64,000 bases of DNA from WRGT01 sp964450405 (GTDB taxonomy: Bacteria > Spirochaetota > UBA4802 > UBA5550): positions 124,001-188,000 of the forward strand of contig CAYVCQ010000001.1 in the NCBI GenBank assembly GCA_964450405.1, in the 5' to 3' direction. Shown here one piece after another: positions 51,793-60,865 of the stretch. The notes beneath the pieces were generated by a model that ran no database searches, was not told the origin of the DNA, and was given only the letters and a program-made list of their open reading frames with translations. A program made the position numbers and the translations under genes. How positions within the stretch are numbered: the stretch's first letter is position 1; every line of letters starts with the position of its first letter.

Positions 51793-53553
51793 ATGAAAAC
51801 AGAATCTCTAAGTTCACTGAAAAAAATCTTCGCTGCTTCGCTTACTTTCATCCTTTTAATCTGCGGTGGAACAGCGGCACATGCACAGACTAAAGCAAGC
51901 ACGCTGCTCGGCTACATTGTAATTCCCGATGCAGGAAAGACTCTGGAACAGTTTGATAAAATTGCAGGCACAATCGATCCGGAGCGATTCAAGCCGGGAT
52001 CTTTTAAAATGCAGGTGGGAATGATGCTTGGTGACCCGGCACTGGAAAATATCGATCGCACAAAACCATCGGTGATAATGTTTTTCTACAATCCCTCTAA
52101 TGAAAAGAATGCACAAAAAGGGGTAAATGATCTGGCTGTTGCGGTTCTGCTCCCTACAAAAGACAAAACACTTTACAAAAGAACATTCGATGCCATGGGA
52201 CTCGCAAATGAAACAAATGGCGATATAGCAATCATAAGCAATAAAAAAACATCCCTCACATGCGCCCAGAGAGAGATGAAGCTCTATCGGAAAATTGCCG
52301 CCCAGACTACAGCATGCGATGTCCGGGTGCTGATGAAAATCGACAGCATAATGTCGGTGTACAACACAGAAATTACAATGCTCATGAAACAGATGCAGGC
52401 ACTAACCTCCGGCAGTACAGAAACTTCAGGACTGAATGAGCAGCAGGCTTCATTTTTATCTATTGGAAAAATTATAATTTATGTAATGCTTGACCTTACT
52501 GCTCAATCGAAGGATTATCAGATGGATTTATCTTTTAATGAAAAATCTATTTTGATTTCAAGCGAGCATTCCACTATTCCCGGATCGGCACTGAGCCGTT
52601 TTTTCGATGGAAATGCACCTGCGGCCAATAAATGTCTCGCACTTCTCCCGGAAAAAGATCAGCTTACCTATGCAGGTTATTTCGACATGAAAAGGTTCAG
52701 AGATCTAGTGGACAATCTTTTAGCCGAAGCAATTAAACGTGACCCTTCACTGAAAAAAGATATTAACGAAGCTCTTCTTGATGCATACAGAAAATATACC
52801 GAACTTTACCTGGGCGAATTTGCCGTAACATACGGATTTGATAATAACGGTCAGCTCCAGATGCACCTTGCCGCAGCTACAGATAAAACAAACGATGACT
52901 TCTTTGCCGCAAACGAAAAGTTTATGACAATTTATAAAGAGACAATGAGTAAAGTCGGCGGCGATGCAGCAGGTTTCTCCGATTACAATGTACAGAAAAA
53001 TTTCCGTAAAAGCGGCGGCGTCGATGTACATCGATACGTTGTCAAAATGGACAGCTCAAAATTAAAAGATGATGAAAAAGCAATGATGCAGAAAATGTTC
53101 GGAAAGGAGTTCACTACCGAATATGCAGTTGCTAATGGATTCATTGTCGCATCAACCAGTCCAAAGATACTCGACAAAATTATCGCAAATACAATCTCAG
53201 GCGGAGGAAAAATAGAACTTCTCTCTATGAAGGCTTTCGGAACCGGGATGGATTCCTATGTTGATTTTGACGTTGTCAGTTTCTTTGAGAAAATATACGA
53301 GCAGACTGTAAGCATGAAAGCCGGTGAAAAAAATCCGGATGCGGATAAGACTATGAGTATGCTGAAAAAACTCCGCCTTGAGGACCGGACTATATTATCT
53401 TCTTCAAAATACAGCAAGGGCAGCTCATTCAATAAATATCAGATATCGATGAAGATGATTACCGACATTGCAAAATTCGTTAATGAGCAGAAAAAACAGT
53501 CAATGATACAGGAACAGTCAGTAGAGATTCCATCGGAAAGTGAAAACGAATAA
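51793..53553 (+). CDS. Large secreted protein of unknown function
   Basis: 586 aa. Signal peptide at about 1-32 (KIFAASLTFILLICGGTAAHAQ). The mature part has alternating strand and helix segments (LLGYIVIPDAGKTLEQFDKIAG; KPSVIMFFYNP; LAVAVLLPTKDKTLYKR; MVGYF-like LTYAGYFDMKRFRDLVDNLL). This resembles DUF3352-type secreted proteins, but the match is by general shape only. Two Cys (CAQREM, TACDVR) could form a disulfide. Weak ribosome site. No operon partner; repeats lie on both sides. Confidence 0.65.
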   Translation: MKTESLSSLKKIFAASLTFILLICGGTAAHAQTKASTLLGYIVIPDAGKTLEQFDKIAGTIDPERFKPGSFKMQVGMMLGDPALENIDRTKPSVIMFFYNPSNEKNAQKGVNDLAVAVLLPTKDKTLYKRTFDAMGLANETNGDIAIISNKKTSLTCAQREMKLYRKIAAQTTACDVRVLMKIDSIMSVYNTEITMLMKQMQALTSGSTETSGLNEQQASFLSIGKIIIYVMLDLTAQSKDYQMDLSFNEKSILISSEHSTIPGSALSRFFDGNAPAANKCLALLPEKDQLTYAGYFDMKRFRDLVDNLLAEAIKRDPSLKKDINEALLDAYRKYTELYLGEFAVTYGFDNNGQLQMHLAAATDKTNDDFFAANEKFMTIYKETMSKVGGDAAGFSDYNVQKNFRKSGGVDVHRYVVKMDSSKLKDDEKAMMQKMFGKEFTTEYAVANGFIVASTSPKILDKIIANTISGGGKIELLSMKAFGTGMDSYVDFDVVSFFEKIYEQTVSMKAGEKNPDADKTMSMLKKLRLEDRTILSSSKYSKGSSFNKYQISMKMITDIAKFVNEQKKQSMIQEQSVEIPSESENE

Positions 53554-53573
53554 ATAGTCTTAGTGGAAAAGCT

Positions 53574-53718
53574 GTCATTCCGGTTTCGCAGCTTCAGTTC
53601 TTGCGAATACCGGAATCTCATGCCGAGATTATATGCATATAATACTTTTCCTTGTAACAATATTTACTCTATGCGATTCCGGTATTTGCACGCTTGGATG
53701 TTGCAAAACCGGAATGAC
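53574..53718. repeat. Dispersed palindromic repeat, family A copy 7
   Basis: Starts GTCATTCCGG and ends CCGGAATGAC, with a longer AT-rich centre (ATTATATGCATATAATACTT) than other copies. It lies 20 bases after the secreted-protein stop and before the convergent TetR gene. Confidence 0.85.
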
Positions 53719-53758
53719 GCAATCTTAATAATTCAAATTTTTGTAATTCTCAAAAATT

Positions 53759-54388
53759 CTACTCCGACTTTATCCCGTTGAAAATTATATCGAGAACAGT
53801 TTTTATAAGTTCACTGAGAGTTGTATCTGTAAATGAGGTACTCTTCTTTTCATCCAGCATAATTATTCCGTCAATGGTTCCCCACATCGCAATGGCAGTT
53901 TTCCATGTATCAATGGGCCTGAAAGTTTTATCACGAACACCCTCCTGTAATATTGAATCTATTACACGGAGGATCTCCCTTGCTTTTTCCTCAAGCATTG
54001 GAACCATATTAAAATTTTTAAAAAACTCCTTCTGCCCCAGATGCAGAACAGCTGTGATTTCGTATAATTCATTGTGCTCCATATAGAAACGGTAATATGA
54101 TTCTGCAATTGCTTCTATTTTCTGCCAGGGCGACAATCCCGGCCGTGTTAGAGATCCCGTAAAAAGATCGCGGAGAACCTCGATCCCCATATCATTTAGA
54201 GCCCGATATATATCTATTTTTCCTTCAAAATAATTATAGAATGCGGCAGGTGAGAGATCTGAGTGATCCGTAATCATTTCTATTGTAGTACTCTGATAGC
54301 CATATTCGGAAAAAAGATGTTTTGCCGATGAAAGAATCGAATTGCGCCGATCCTGTTTTGCCTCTTCTGTTCGAGCCCTTCGTTTCAT
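53759..54388 (-). CDS. TetR-family transcriptional regulator
   Basis: 209 aa. The N-terminal helix-turn-helix is clear (ILSSAKHLFSEYGYQSTTIEMI, then SPAAFYNYFEGKIDIYRA). The C-terminal ligand-binding domain is helical and not assignable. It is divergent from the beta-propeller gene at 54913, 524 bases away across repeat-filled sequence. It may regulate that gene or itself; no palindromic operator was confidently identified in the gap. Confidence 0.9.
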   Translation of the reverse strand: MKRRARTEEAKQDRRNSILSSAKHLFSEYGYQSTTIEMITDHSDLSPAAFYNYFEGKIDIYRALNDMGIEVLRDLFTGSLTRPGLSPWQKIEAIAESYYRFYMEHNELYEITAVLHLGQKEFFKNFNMVPMLEEKAREILRVIDSILQEGVRDKTFRPIDTWKTAIAMWGTIDGIIMLDEKKSTSFTDTTLSELIKTVLDIIFNGIKSE

Positions 54389-54449
54389 GAATCCTCAATT
54401 TAAAAACTTATTATATTTTTGTACATGTTTTTACGCATCAAAAGTTGTT

Positions 54450-54564
54450 TCACTCCTCATCCTTTGATTGGGGAGGTCGGGTGGGGGTGAATAGTTACTG
54501 ATTTAATTAGAACTTTCAGACACCCTCCCCTAACCCCTCCCATCAAAGGGAGGGGAAAAGTGAC
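54450..54564. repeat. Palindromic repeat, family B copy 6
   Basis: TCCTTTGATTGGGGAGG with GGGTGGGGGTG is mirrored by CACCCTCCCCTAACCCCTCC and ATCAAAGGGAGGGG. It lies in the gap between the TetR and propeller genes. Confidence 0.7.
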
Positions 54565-54830
54565 TTATTATACAATCCCCTATTTTTCGCATATCGCAAA
54601 ACACAGAGCTCTAAAACTTAAAAATACCATTTTCAAGCTAATAAAAACGGAACCTGCTCCTTTGAAAACTAAATTATTATAAATATTTTGAAAAAGTACC
54701 GCCAGACTGTAAATTAATTTGACTTTCTAATGTATATATCTAAGTTAAGTAAATGGGTATTTACTTATATCCATCATTATCCGTATAGTCATTTTTTACC
54801 ACGGATTATGAAAAATACATAGCTGCTCAA

Positions 54831-54880
54831 AAATCGGCACGGCGATAAGCAATTTTGCTGCCTGTTTATGAATGGTTATA
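54831..54880. repeat. Repeat family D copy 2
   Basis: GCTGCTCAAAAATCGGCAC then AAGCAATTTTGCTGCCTGTT share their frame with copy 1 at 44133 but lack the internal GC-rich hairpin. It is just upstream of the propeller gene start, within the leader. Confidence 0.5.
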
Positions 54881-54912
54881 AAACTACAGTTTCCAAACTC
54901 CAGGAGGATGTC

Positions 54913-57510
54913 ATGAGTTTTAAATCGGTTCTATCCCGCTATAAGTTTAAAAAACGTCATATATTTTATGCTATAGTCATAATTGCTATTGCAGCTTATG
55001 TAACAATAACAGTTCCATTCGGCAGTTACGATCTTATGCCAGCTAAGGGCAACGCAGCTGTGCAGGGGTATTCCTACGGTGTTCCCCTTGACCCCACAAG
55101 TCCCTGGCCTAAATTCCGCGCGAATGAACTGCAGAATGGACGCAGCAGTGTAATTCCTAAAGTTGATTCATCGGCTAAGCCATGGACATACCAGACAGGA
55201 AAAGGGATTTTCAGTTCACCCGTAGTTGACAAAGACGGAACAGTATATGTCGGTTCTGCCGATCAGAAGTTTTATGCCATTAGAAAAAACGGTCAGATAA
55301 AATGGATTGTAAAAACCGATGAGATTATAGATTCATCTGCACTGCTTGATGATAAAGGCAATATTTATTTCGGTTCCGGCGATCAGCATATATACTGTGT
55401 TGAACGTGAAAGCGGCAAAGTGCTCTGGAAATTTAAAGCACATTCTGTCGACGAGGTACAGAAGGAATTCGGAATTAAAACATACAACGTAGCCTGGTTT
55501 GAAGGCAACATTTCAATGCTTAAAGACGGAACGATCCTTGGTGCTAATGACAATTACCTTGTTTATGCGGTTAACCGTGAAACAGGAAAAAGAACAAATC
55601 AGTTTTTCGGAAACGAGATGATCTGGTCTGCTCCTGCAGTTAACATCAACACAGGGCGAATATTCTTCGGCACGACTTTTATGGCTCAGAAAAATATCTT
55701 CTGTTATGATTCCGCAAGCGGTAAACAGCTCTGGACAACGGGCGGACTTGGAACTGTTGCTGCCACAATTCTGCTTACAAATAATAATAAAAATGGCGCA
55801 TTAATTGTCGGAGGATTTGACGGATTTGTTCGCGCCATTGCACAGGATAGCGGAAAACAACTCTGGAAGTTCGGAACACGCGATCACATCTATGCATCTG
55901 CAGCTCAATTATCTGATGGAACGATTATTCAGCCATCAGCTGACGGAACTGTCTATGCTCTTGATCCGAAAACCGGGAAAGTTAAATGGGCATTTGACAC
56001 TCTTGAGCCTATCCGTTCATCACCTGCAGTTGACGGAAAGGATACAATATATGTCGGATCCGGCGAAGGACGTTTATTCTGTATCAATCCTGATGGAACG
56101 CTCCGATGGGCGTACCGCTGCATAACCGATGACCGTAACGACCTGAACGCTTCACCGGCCCTTGGAAATGAAGGTGTATATGTAGCCGGAGAGAGCGGTG
56201 GAATATTCTATGTGCCATACGATTATCCTCTTTCTGCTGCCGGAAAAAAAGATCCGCTATGTACCCTCGGACCAAAGGAAGACCTTCCCGAAGAGGGAAC
56301 TTTTATGATCTTTACAACCCGTTTCGGCGCACTTCAGCTGAAAACACCCGATGTAATCGATGCCAACGAGCCTTTAACATTTTCTCTCTTTGTTAGAAAT
56401 GACGATGATACAGTTTTATCTGCAATTGACCGTGACAGTATAAAGGTAACGGTAACAGGCTCTCCGAAGATGATGATTGCTGTATCGGCTAACAGGCGTT
56501 TCATCTCACTTGTTCCTCAGGAGACATGGACAGCACCAGCCGGCGGAACAATTACAGTTAATGTTAAAGGAACCTGGACCGGTAAACTTTCACGCTTCGG
56601 AATGAAATTTTTCGGCGGATCGAAGGGCGGTGATATCGACCAGACTTATACATTTAAGGTTGCTCCGCGCACACCGGGTGTTATGCCATACAAAATTCCT
56701 GTAAAAACAGGAGATCCATCTGCGTCTTTTGAATTTGCAAGACTTGCGGCTCCTCTTCCGACAATGCTTCCATCGTGGAATCAGATAGGATTTGATTCAC
56801 TACATTACCTCGCAGGAGCTGTTGAAGGGAAAGGAAACCGTGCGTTATTCTGGGTAATCGGCGGTAAACTTGAGAATGGTGTTACAGTTATTGATCCGAC
56901 CCTTGAAGTACGGTATCCTGTAATGCTTGATTACGACGGCGGACTTGTTACATTTTCAAACTACGAAGGATTTAAAATAAATTTTGTCGGCTCATGGGAC
57001 ATGCCATTCGGACTCTACCGCCATGCATCAAAGGCCGATCCTGCAACAGGAAGAATTCTCACACGGGCTGCATTTAACGGTGTTGCACTTTGCGACGATA
57101 TTGAATTTTACGGCAAAGGCCTGAAGCTTATGGGAATGTCGGAGTTTGACACTGGTAAAATGGCAATCTACGGCGGCATGAATCTTTCTCAGCGTGGAAA
57201 CGGTTATACAAATGCACCGGCCGGTACAGGATCAGCATCATTCTCTGTCGGCGAAACATCTGCATCAGTTGAAATCAAAGGTGGAACACTGAAGAAAGGA
57301 GAGCATGTATACAGTCTGGTACTTGTCAACGACACTACCGGTATGCCTTTCCCTCTCTATTACACAAAGAAAACGGTTGTTGAAGCCAGTGACAAGGGAA
57401 TAGTTACCAGGGTAACAGTAAGTTACAATAAAGATGAAGTGAAGGGAAAAATACGTGGATACTATATGGTTGATACATATCCCGCAGCCCGGGCAAATCT
57501 TCAGAGATAA
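54913..57510 (+). CDS. Membrane-anchored PQQ-like beta-propeller protein with unknown C-terminal half
   Basis: 865 aa from ATG 54913, with AGGAGG five bases upstream; an in-frame ATG at 54868 lies in a repeat and is less likely. TM about 17-35. The propeller spans about 65-410, with repeated blades (SSPVVDKDGTVYVGSADQKFYAI; SGKVLWKFK; AASGKQLW-type; GTVYALDPKTGKVKWAFDT; SSPAVDGKDTIYVGSGEG). This pattern is typical of PQQ-like/BamB-type repeats, but PQQ binding residues are not evident. From about 470 a beta-rich part (Ig-like) and a C-terminal 300 residues match no family I know. It is likely external or periplasmic. TetR lies divergently upstream. Confidence 0.8.
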   Translation: MSFKSVLSRYKFKKRHIFYAIVIIAIAAYVTITVPFGSYDLMPAKGNAAVQGYSYGVPLDPTSPWPKFRANELQNGRSSVIPKVDSSAKPWTYQTGKGIFSSPVVDKDGTVYVGSADQKFYAIRKNGQIKWIVKTDEIIDSSALLDDKGNIYFGSGDQHIYCVERESGKVLWKFKAHSVDEVQKEFGIKTYNVAWFEGNISMLKDGTILGANDNYLVYAVNRETGKRTNQFFGNEMIWSAPAVNINTGRIFFGTTFMAQKNIFCYDSASGKQLWTTGGLGTVAATILLTNNNKNGALIVGGFDGFVRAIAQDSGKQLWKFGTRDHIYASAAQLSDGTIIQPSADGTVYALDPKTGKVKWAFDTLEPIRSSPAVDGKDTIYVGSGEGRLFCINPDGTLRWAYRCITDDRNDLNASPALGNEGVYVAGESGGIFYVPYDYPLSAAGKKDPLCTLGPKEDLPEEGTFMIFTTRFGALQLKTPDVIDANEPLTFSLFVRNDDDTVLSAIDRDSIKVTVTGSPKMMIAVSANRRFISLVPQETWTAPAGGTITVNVKGTWTGKLSRFGMKFFGGSKGGDIDQTYTFKVAPRTPGVMPYKIPVKTGDPSASFEFARLAAPLPTMLPSWNQIGFDSLHYLAGAVEGKGNRALFWVIGGKLENGVTVIDPTLEVRYPVMLDYDGGLVTFSNYEGFKINFVGSWDMPFGLYRHASKADPATGRILTRAAFNGVALCDDIEFYGKGLKLMGMSEFDTGKMAIYGGMNLSQRGNGYTNAPAGTGSASFSVGETSASVEIKGGTLKKGEHVYSLVLVNDTTGMPFPLYYTKKTVVEASDKGIVTRVTVSYNKDEVKGKIRGYYMVDTYPAARANLQR

Positions 57511-57543
57511 ATAAATTGTTTTTTTAAACTCAACTTCTCGGGA

Positions 57544-57664
57544 AGGCCCCCTAAATCCCCCGGAGGGGGACTTAAAAGACAAAGTTTATAAATAATAATG
57601 TTTTTTAAGAATCAATTTACGGATACTATGTTAAAGCCCCCCTCCGGGGGGTTGGGGGTCGGGA
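57544..57664. repeat. Palindromic repeat, family B copy 7
   Basis: CCCCCTAAATCCCCCGGAGG and CCCCCCTCCGGGGGGTTGGG face each other across about 65 bases, in the gap between the propeller and the 7TM genes. Confidence 0.75.
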
Positions 57665-57769
57665 GAGTTCGGAGGAGGATGATAGTTTTTATTTCAAGAT
57701 AGCGTTTATTAAACATCATTCAGTCCGAATACAATATGCAAACATCAATTAGATTCAAAGGAGTATTAT

Positions 57770-58444
57770 ATGATATTTCAATTCACTACACCACCAGAGA
57801 TGACTACTGCAATTACCGATGGACTTTTCGGGTTACTCGCGTTCTATCTTGCACATCTTCTTAAAAATTCAGTTTCACTGCGCATAAAAATCTGGAAGTA
57901 TGTCTTTGCCGGAATTGGTCTTTCCGCAATTCTTGGTGTTCCCGCTCACGCATTCTATCAGATTGCGGGATTAAACCCGCCGAATCTTCAGGCGCAGACA
58001 TATTACTGGGCTTTTCTCGGATTTTCACTTTTCCTAATGGCGTCGCTTCTTGCAGTTGCAGTTCTTTATGATCTTTCCGGAGAGAGTTCCCTTAAACGGA
58101 ATATCAAAATTATGACAGTACTTGGTTTGTTATTCTACCTTCTGTATCTCGTTGTTGCGGTCTTTCAGATTATAGCAGGATATTTTATCGTTTTTATAGG
58201 TTACTCGGCAATTATTATGCTCTTTGCACTTGCTGCATATATCGTCATGGCACTGCGGCGGAAAAACAGTTCCATGTTCATAATTGTTGCGGCAATCCTC
58301 GGGGCGATATTCGCAAATCTTGTTCAGGCCTCCGGTGCTGTTTCATTTACTGCAATATGGAAATTTGACAGCAACAGCGTTTATCATTTTATCATGATGG
58401 GTTCACTGCTTCTTTTTTATCGCGGAGTGAGAGAAGATGCATAA
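57770..58444 (+). CDS. Seven-transmembrane protein of unknown function
   Basis: 224 aa with seven hydrophobic segments and short loops. Polar residues sit in or near the membrane: Asp in TITDGLFG-type TM1, His in VPAHAFYQ (TM2), His in VYHFIMM (TM7). This layout is reminiscent of small membrane hydrolase or receptor-like families, but the diagnostic HxxxH is missing. AAAGGAG precedes the ATG. It follows the propeller gene in the same direction after a repeat, so they may be functionally linked; inference only. Confidence 0.6.
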   Translation: MIFQFTTPPEMTTAITDGLFGLLAFYLAHLLKNSVSLRIKIWKYVFAGIGLSAILGVPAHAFYQIAGLNPPNLQAQTYYWAFLGFSLFLMASLLAVAVLYDLSGESSLKRNIKIMTVLGLLFYLLYLVVAVFQIIAGYFIVFIGYSAIIMLFALAAYIVMALRRKNSSMFIIVAAILGAIFANLVQASGAVSFTAIWKFDSNSVYHFIMMGSLLLFYRGVREDA

Positions 58445-58502
58445 ACAGATCTTATCTCTATAGGAAACGGAGCTAACTCAACAGTATGAATTTTAAACAG
58501 TT

Positions 58503-58626
58503 GTCATTCCGGCATTGCAACTTCAATTATTGCAATGCCGGCGACCACAGGAAGATCTTCGAAAATCTCCTGATTAAATCAAGCGTATGAGATACCGGCA
58601 TTACGTTACACTTCAGCCGGTATGAC
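58503..58626. repeat. Dispersed palindromic repeat, family A copy 8
   Basis: Starts GTCATTCCGG and ends GCCGGTATGAC, with the inserted GGCGACCACAGGAAGATCTT segment as in copy 6. The right flank CATTTTGGTCAGTCCC resembles the outer arm of copy 5. It sits in the gap between the 7TM gene and the convergent membrane gene; nothing else is seen. Confidence 0.8.
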
Positions 58627-58749
58627 AGTGAGTATACATTTTGGTCAGTCCCGTTTTTTTGCACTAAACCGTGATATTAAAAAATAATCCTAAACATTAT
58701 AATTTAACAACCTCTCACCGGAAAAAACATAAAAAATGATCAACGGCGT

Positions 58750-59430
58750 TTATTCTATACCCGGTAGAATATTCCCTGCTTTCTTAACCATAAATTTATT
58801 CCAGATTCTTTTAAACTGAATCATCATTATGTAATATATAATTCCCCAGAACATAATACTTTCCGGATGATTCGGTTCTCCCCGCACTGTAAACTCTGAA
58901 AAATCAAATGCAATCTGCGAGAATCCGAGTTTAGGGACAGGAACCAGAAGAGAGATACTTGAAAGCAGAAGAATCATAACGGAGATAAAAGGGATCAAAA
59001 TCAGTTGAAGCATCCGGTCAGCCTTTTTTTTACTGTCCCCGGTAATTGTATTCTGCATCTGTAAGTTCTGAAAAAAAGTAAATATAAATATTGCAACAAT
59101 GAGATAACTCCCCGTAGCATAGGCAAATGCTGCAAAAAAGATAAAGTAAAACAGGCCGAATCCTGTTAAGGCCATTACCGTAACAGATCTTTTTTCTGAA
59201 ATCTGTCCTGCAACTCCAAGTCCCACACTTGCATGTCCGAATAAAAACTGGAAAAACATTCCCACAGAAAGACCGTTTACAATATTTTTATCCAGCAGCA
59301 TCATTTTGTCGGGAATTATCCAGGTGAGAATAAATGTTCCAATCATTATGTAATCTCCCGGCAGAAAACGGGAGAGTAATATATTAACGATAGGCAGTTT
59401 CAACACTCTTAACAACTCAAAAAATTTCAT
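58750..59430 (-). CDS. Multi-pass membrane protein of unknown function
   Basis: 226 aa with about five membrane segments (LPGDYIMIGTFILTWIIP, SVGMFFQFLFGHASVGLGVAG, FYFIFFAAFAYATGSYLIVAIFIF, LIPFISVMILLLSSISLL, IMFWGIIYYIMMI). GHASVGLG in the second segment is the most conserved-looking motif. No family recognised. AGGAAG precedes the ATG. The next gene upstream is an unrelated secreted protein 82 bases away in the same direction. Confidence 0.55.
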   Translation of the reverse strand: MKFFELLRVLKLPIVNILLSRFLPGDYIMIGTFILTWIIPDKMMLLDKNIVNGLSVGMFFQFLFGHASVGLGVAGQISEKRSVTVMALTGFGLFYFIFFAAFAYATGSYLIVAIFIFTFFQNLQMQNTITGDSKKKADRMLQLILIPFISVMILLLSSISLLVPVPKLGFSQIAFDFSEFTVRGEPNHPESIMFWGIIYYIMMIQFKRIWNKFMVKKAGNILPGIE

Positions 59431-59512
59431 GATCGCTTCCTATCGTTTTATTATAACAGCTTTTATAATCTTTTTATGAACATACTAAAAGCCCTGATAA
59501 AAAATTCTCCCA

Positions 59513-59947
59513 TCACTGAAACAGCTTACCCATATCATCATCCCACTTAAAGGTATTCAGTATCCATTTTGTTTTAGGCTTGTAGAATATAAATTCCCAC
59601 CTTGTGATATGCCGTTCGTATTTTATTACATATACATATTTAATAAAAGTATCCTTGATCTCTTTTTGATCAATAAGAACATATTCCAGTGAAGAACCAA
59701 AACGGACTTTAACCTGTTCCAGCTGACTGGTAGTCTGATATTCAAGAATATCTATTTCTGATTCAGGCAGGGGCCAGTGTTTTTTTATTATTGTAAATGC
59801 CTCTTTTAATTTTTCCTCTTTAACCAGTTTCATAATACTATCGGAAATGGTTTTTGTTTCCATTTTATCCACTCCAGGATTTGTCTCCTGCGAGTACAAA
59901 GAAGAACTGAGGAAGAGAATACAGACAATAAGAAATATTGGTTTCAT
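59513..59947 (-). CDS. Small secreted protein of unknown function
   Basis: 144 aa. Signal peptide at about 1-19 (KPIFLIVCILFLSSSLYSQE). The rest has a helical part (SIMKLVKEEKLKEAFTIIKKH) followed by strands (YVYVIKYERHITRWEFIFYKP), the shape of a small alpha/beta domain, not assigned. TTCAGGAG precedes the ATG. It may be co-transcribed with the membrane gene downstream. Confidence 0.6.
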   Translation of the reverse strand: MKPIFLIVCILFLSSSLYSQETNPGVDKMETKTISDSIMKLVKEEKLKEAFTIIKKHWPLPESEIDILEYQTTSQLEQVKVRFGSSLEYVLIDQKEIKDTFIKYVYVIKYERHITRWEFIFYKPKTKWILNTFKWDDDMGKLFQ

Positions 59948-60070
59948 TATGTTGCTCCTGAATTTAAAGTGAAATACAACTTTGCATATAAGACACGATA
60001 TAGAGCTACAGAAGAAAGATCAAACGCCATTTTTAAACTGGTTAAAAATTTGAAGAACATATCAATATTG

Positions 60071-60457
60071 TTAGACTATTACTGGTTTGAATTTTAATAG
60101 TTGGATATTTGGAATATGTCTGTAGTGTTTATCATTTGCTGTTAGAAGAATTTCGGAATTGTTTATGCATGTTGCAGCGATCAAAGAATCTGCCAATTCC
60201 ATGGAGTGACTCAAGAAAAATTCCTCAACATAAATCATCGCCCGCGTGGAGATATCTTTATTTAGCTGAATAATATTTACATCCCATCTTGCAAGCTGTT
60301 TTAAAAAAATATTAAGCTCCTGCTTATTACGCATTCCCTGTACAAGTTCGATATATGTAACAACAGAAATATTGAATGGTATATTTGAATGGATAATTTT
60401 TTTTGCACTCAAATTACCGCGCAGTTCCCAGATGATTACATCAGTATCGATTATCAA
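60071..60457 (-). CDS. vapC: PIN-domain toxin VapC (third module)
   Basis: 128 aa. MIIDTDVIIWELRG gives the first catalytic Asp, VVTYIELVQGM the Glu, and ELADSLIAATCINN with LLTANDKHYRHI the remaining acidic sites. The order fits FitB/VapC-type PIN nucleases. It overlaps the antitoxin stop by four bases (ATGA). Family activity is tRNA or rRNA cleavage; here inferred. Confidence 0.9.
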   Translation of the reverse strand: MIIDTDVIIWELRGNLSAKKIIHSNIPFNISVVTYIELVQGMRNKQELNIFLKQLARWDVNIIQLNKDISTRAMIYVEEFFLSHSMELADSLIAATCINNSEILLTANDKHYRHIPNIQLLKFKPVIV

Positions 60458-60693
60458 AATTTTCTTCCTTTTCTAAGAGAACGAACATGCACATCAACAT
60501 CTTCTGTTTCTGCATGGTTTTTCCATATTCCGAATATTTCATCCTTAAGAATATCCGCTTTGGTCTCAACATTGTATGGAACAAGTCTTGCCATTTTTTT
60601 ACCGCGCAAAGTTATTATAACTTCCGTCCCTCGTGACGCCTGTTCAATAATCTGAGTAGGACTCCCTCTCAGTTCCTTCGCAGAAATTTCCAT
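60454..60693 (-). CDS. Phd/YefM-family antitoxin (third module)
   Basis: 79 aa from ATG 60693, which has GGAGAG seven bases upstream; an in-frame ATG at 60720 is not preferred. MEISAKELRGSPTQIIEQASRGTEVIITLRGKKMARLVP is the Phd/YefM N-terminal fold. The C-terminal toxin-binding part has IFGIWKNHAETEDV and a basic end. It lies in front of vapC with ATGA overlap. An inverted repeat sits just upstream. Confidence 0.88.
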   Translation of the reverse strand: MEISAKELRGSPTQIIEQASRGTEVIITLRGKKMARLVPYNVETKADILKDEIFGIWKNHAETEDVDVHVRSLRKGRKF

Positions 60694-60712
60694 AATATAC
60701 TCTCCGGCAAAT

Positions 60713-60733
60713 GTGCTCACTACAAGTAAGCAC
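60713..60733 (-). promoter_or_regulatory. Candidate operator of the third toxin-antitoxin module
   Basis: GTGCTCACT (60713-60721) and AGTAAGCAC (60725-60733) form an inverted repeat matching 8 of 9 positions with a 3-base spacer, 20 bases upstream of the antitoxin start. Confidence 0.5.
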
Positions 60734-60865
60734 TTAATTTAAACTTTGTCAACTTTTTTATTTCAGGTGGCTATATTTTCACATCATAATTTACTAACTG
60801 ATAAATAATATAGATTTTTAACGTCTTCTGCATTGATTACTCATAAAATGTATCATTTAGAAATT

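Noticed and set aside
54868..54912. Upstream start for the beta-propeller protein
   Set aside because: The ATG lies in a family D repeat and lacks a site, while ATG 54913 has AGGAGG at the right distance.
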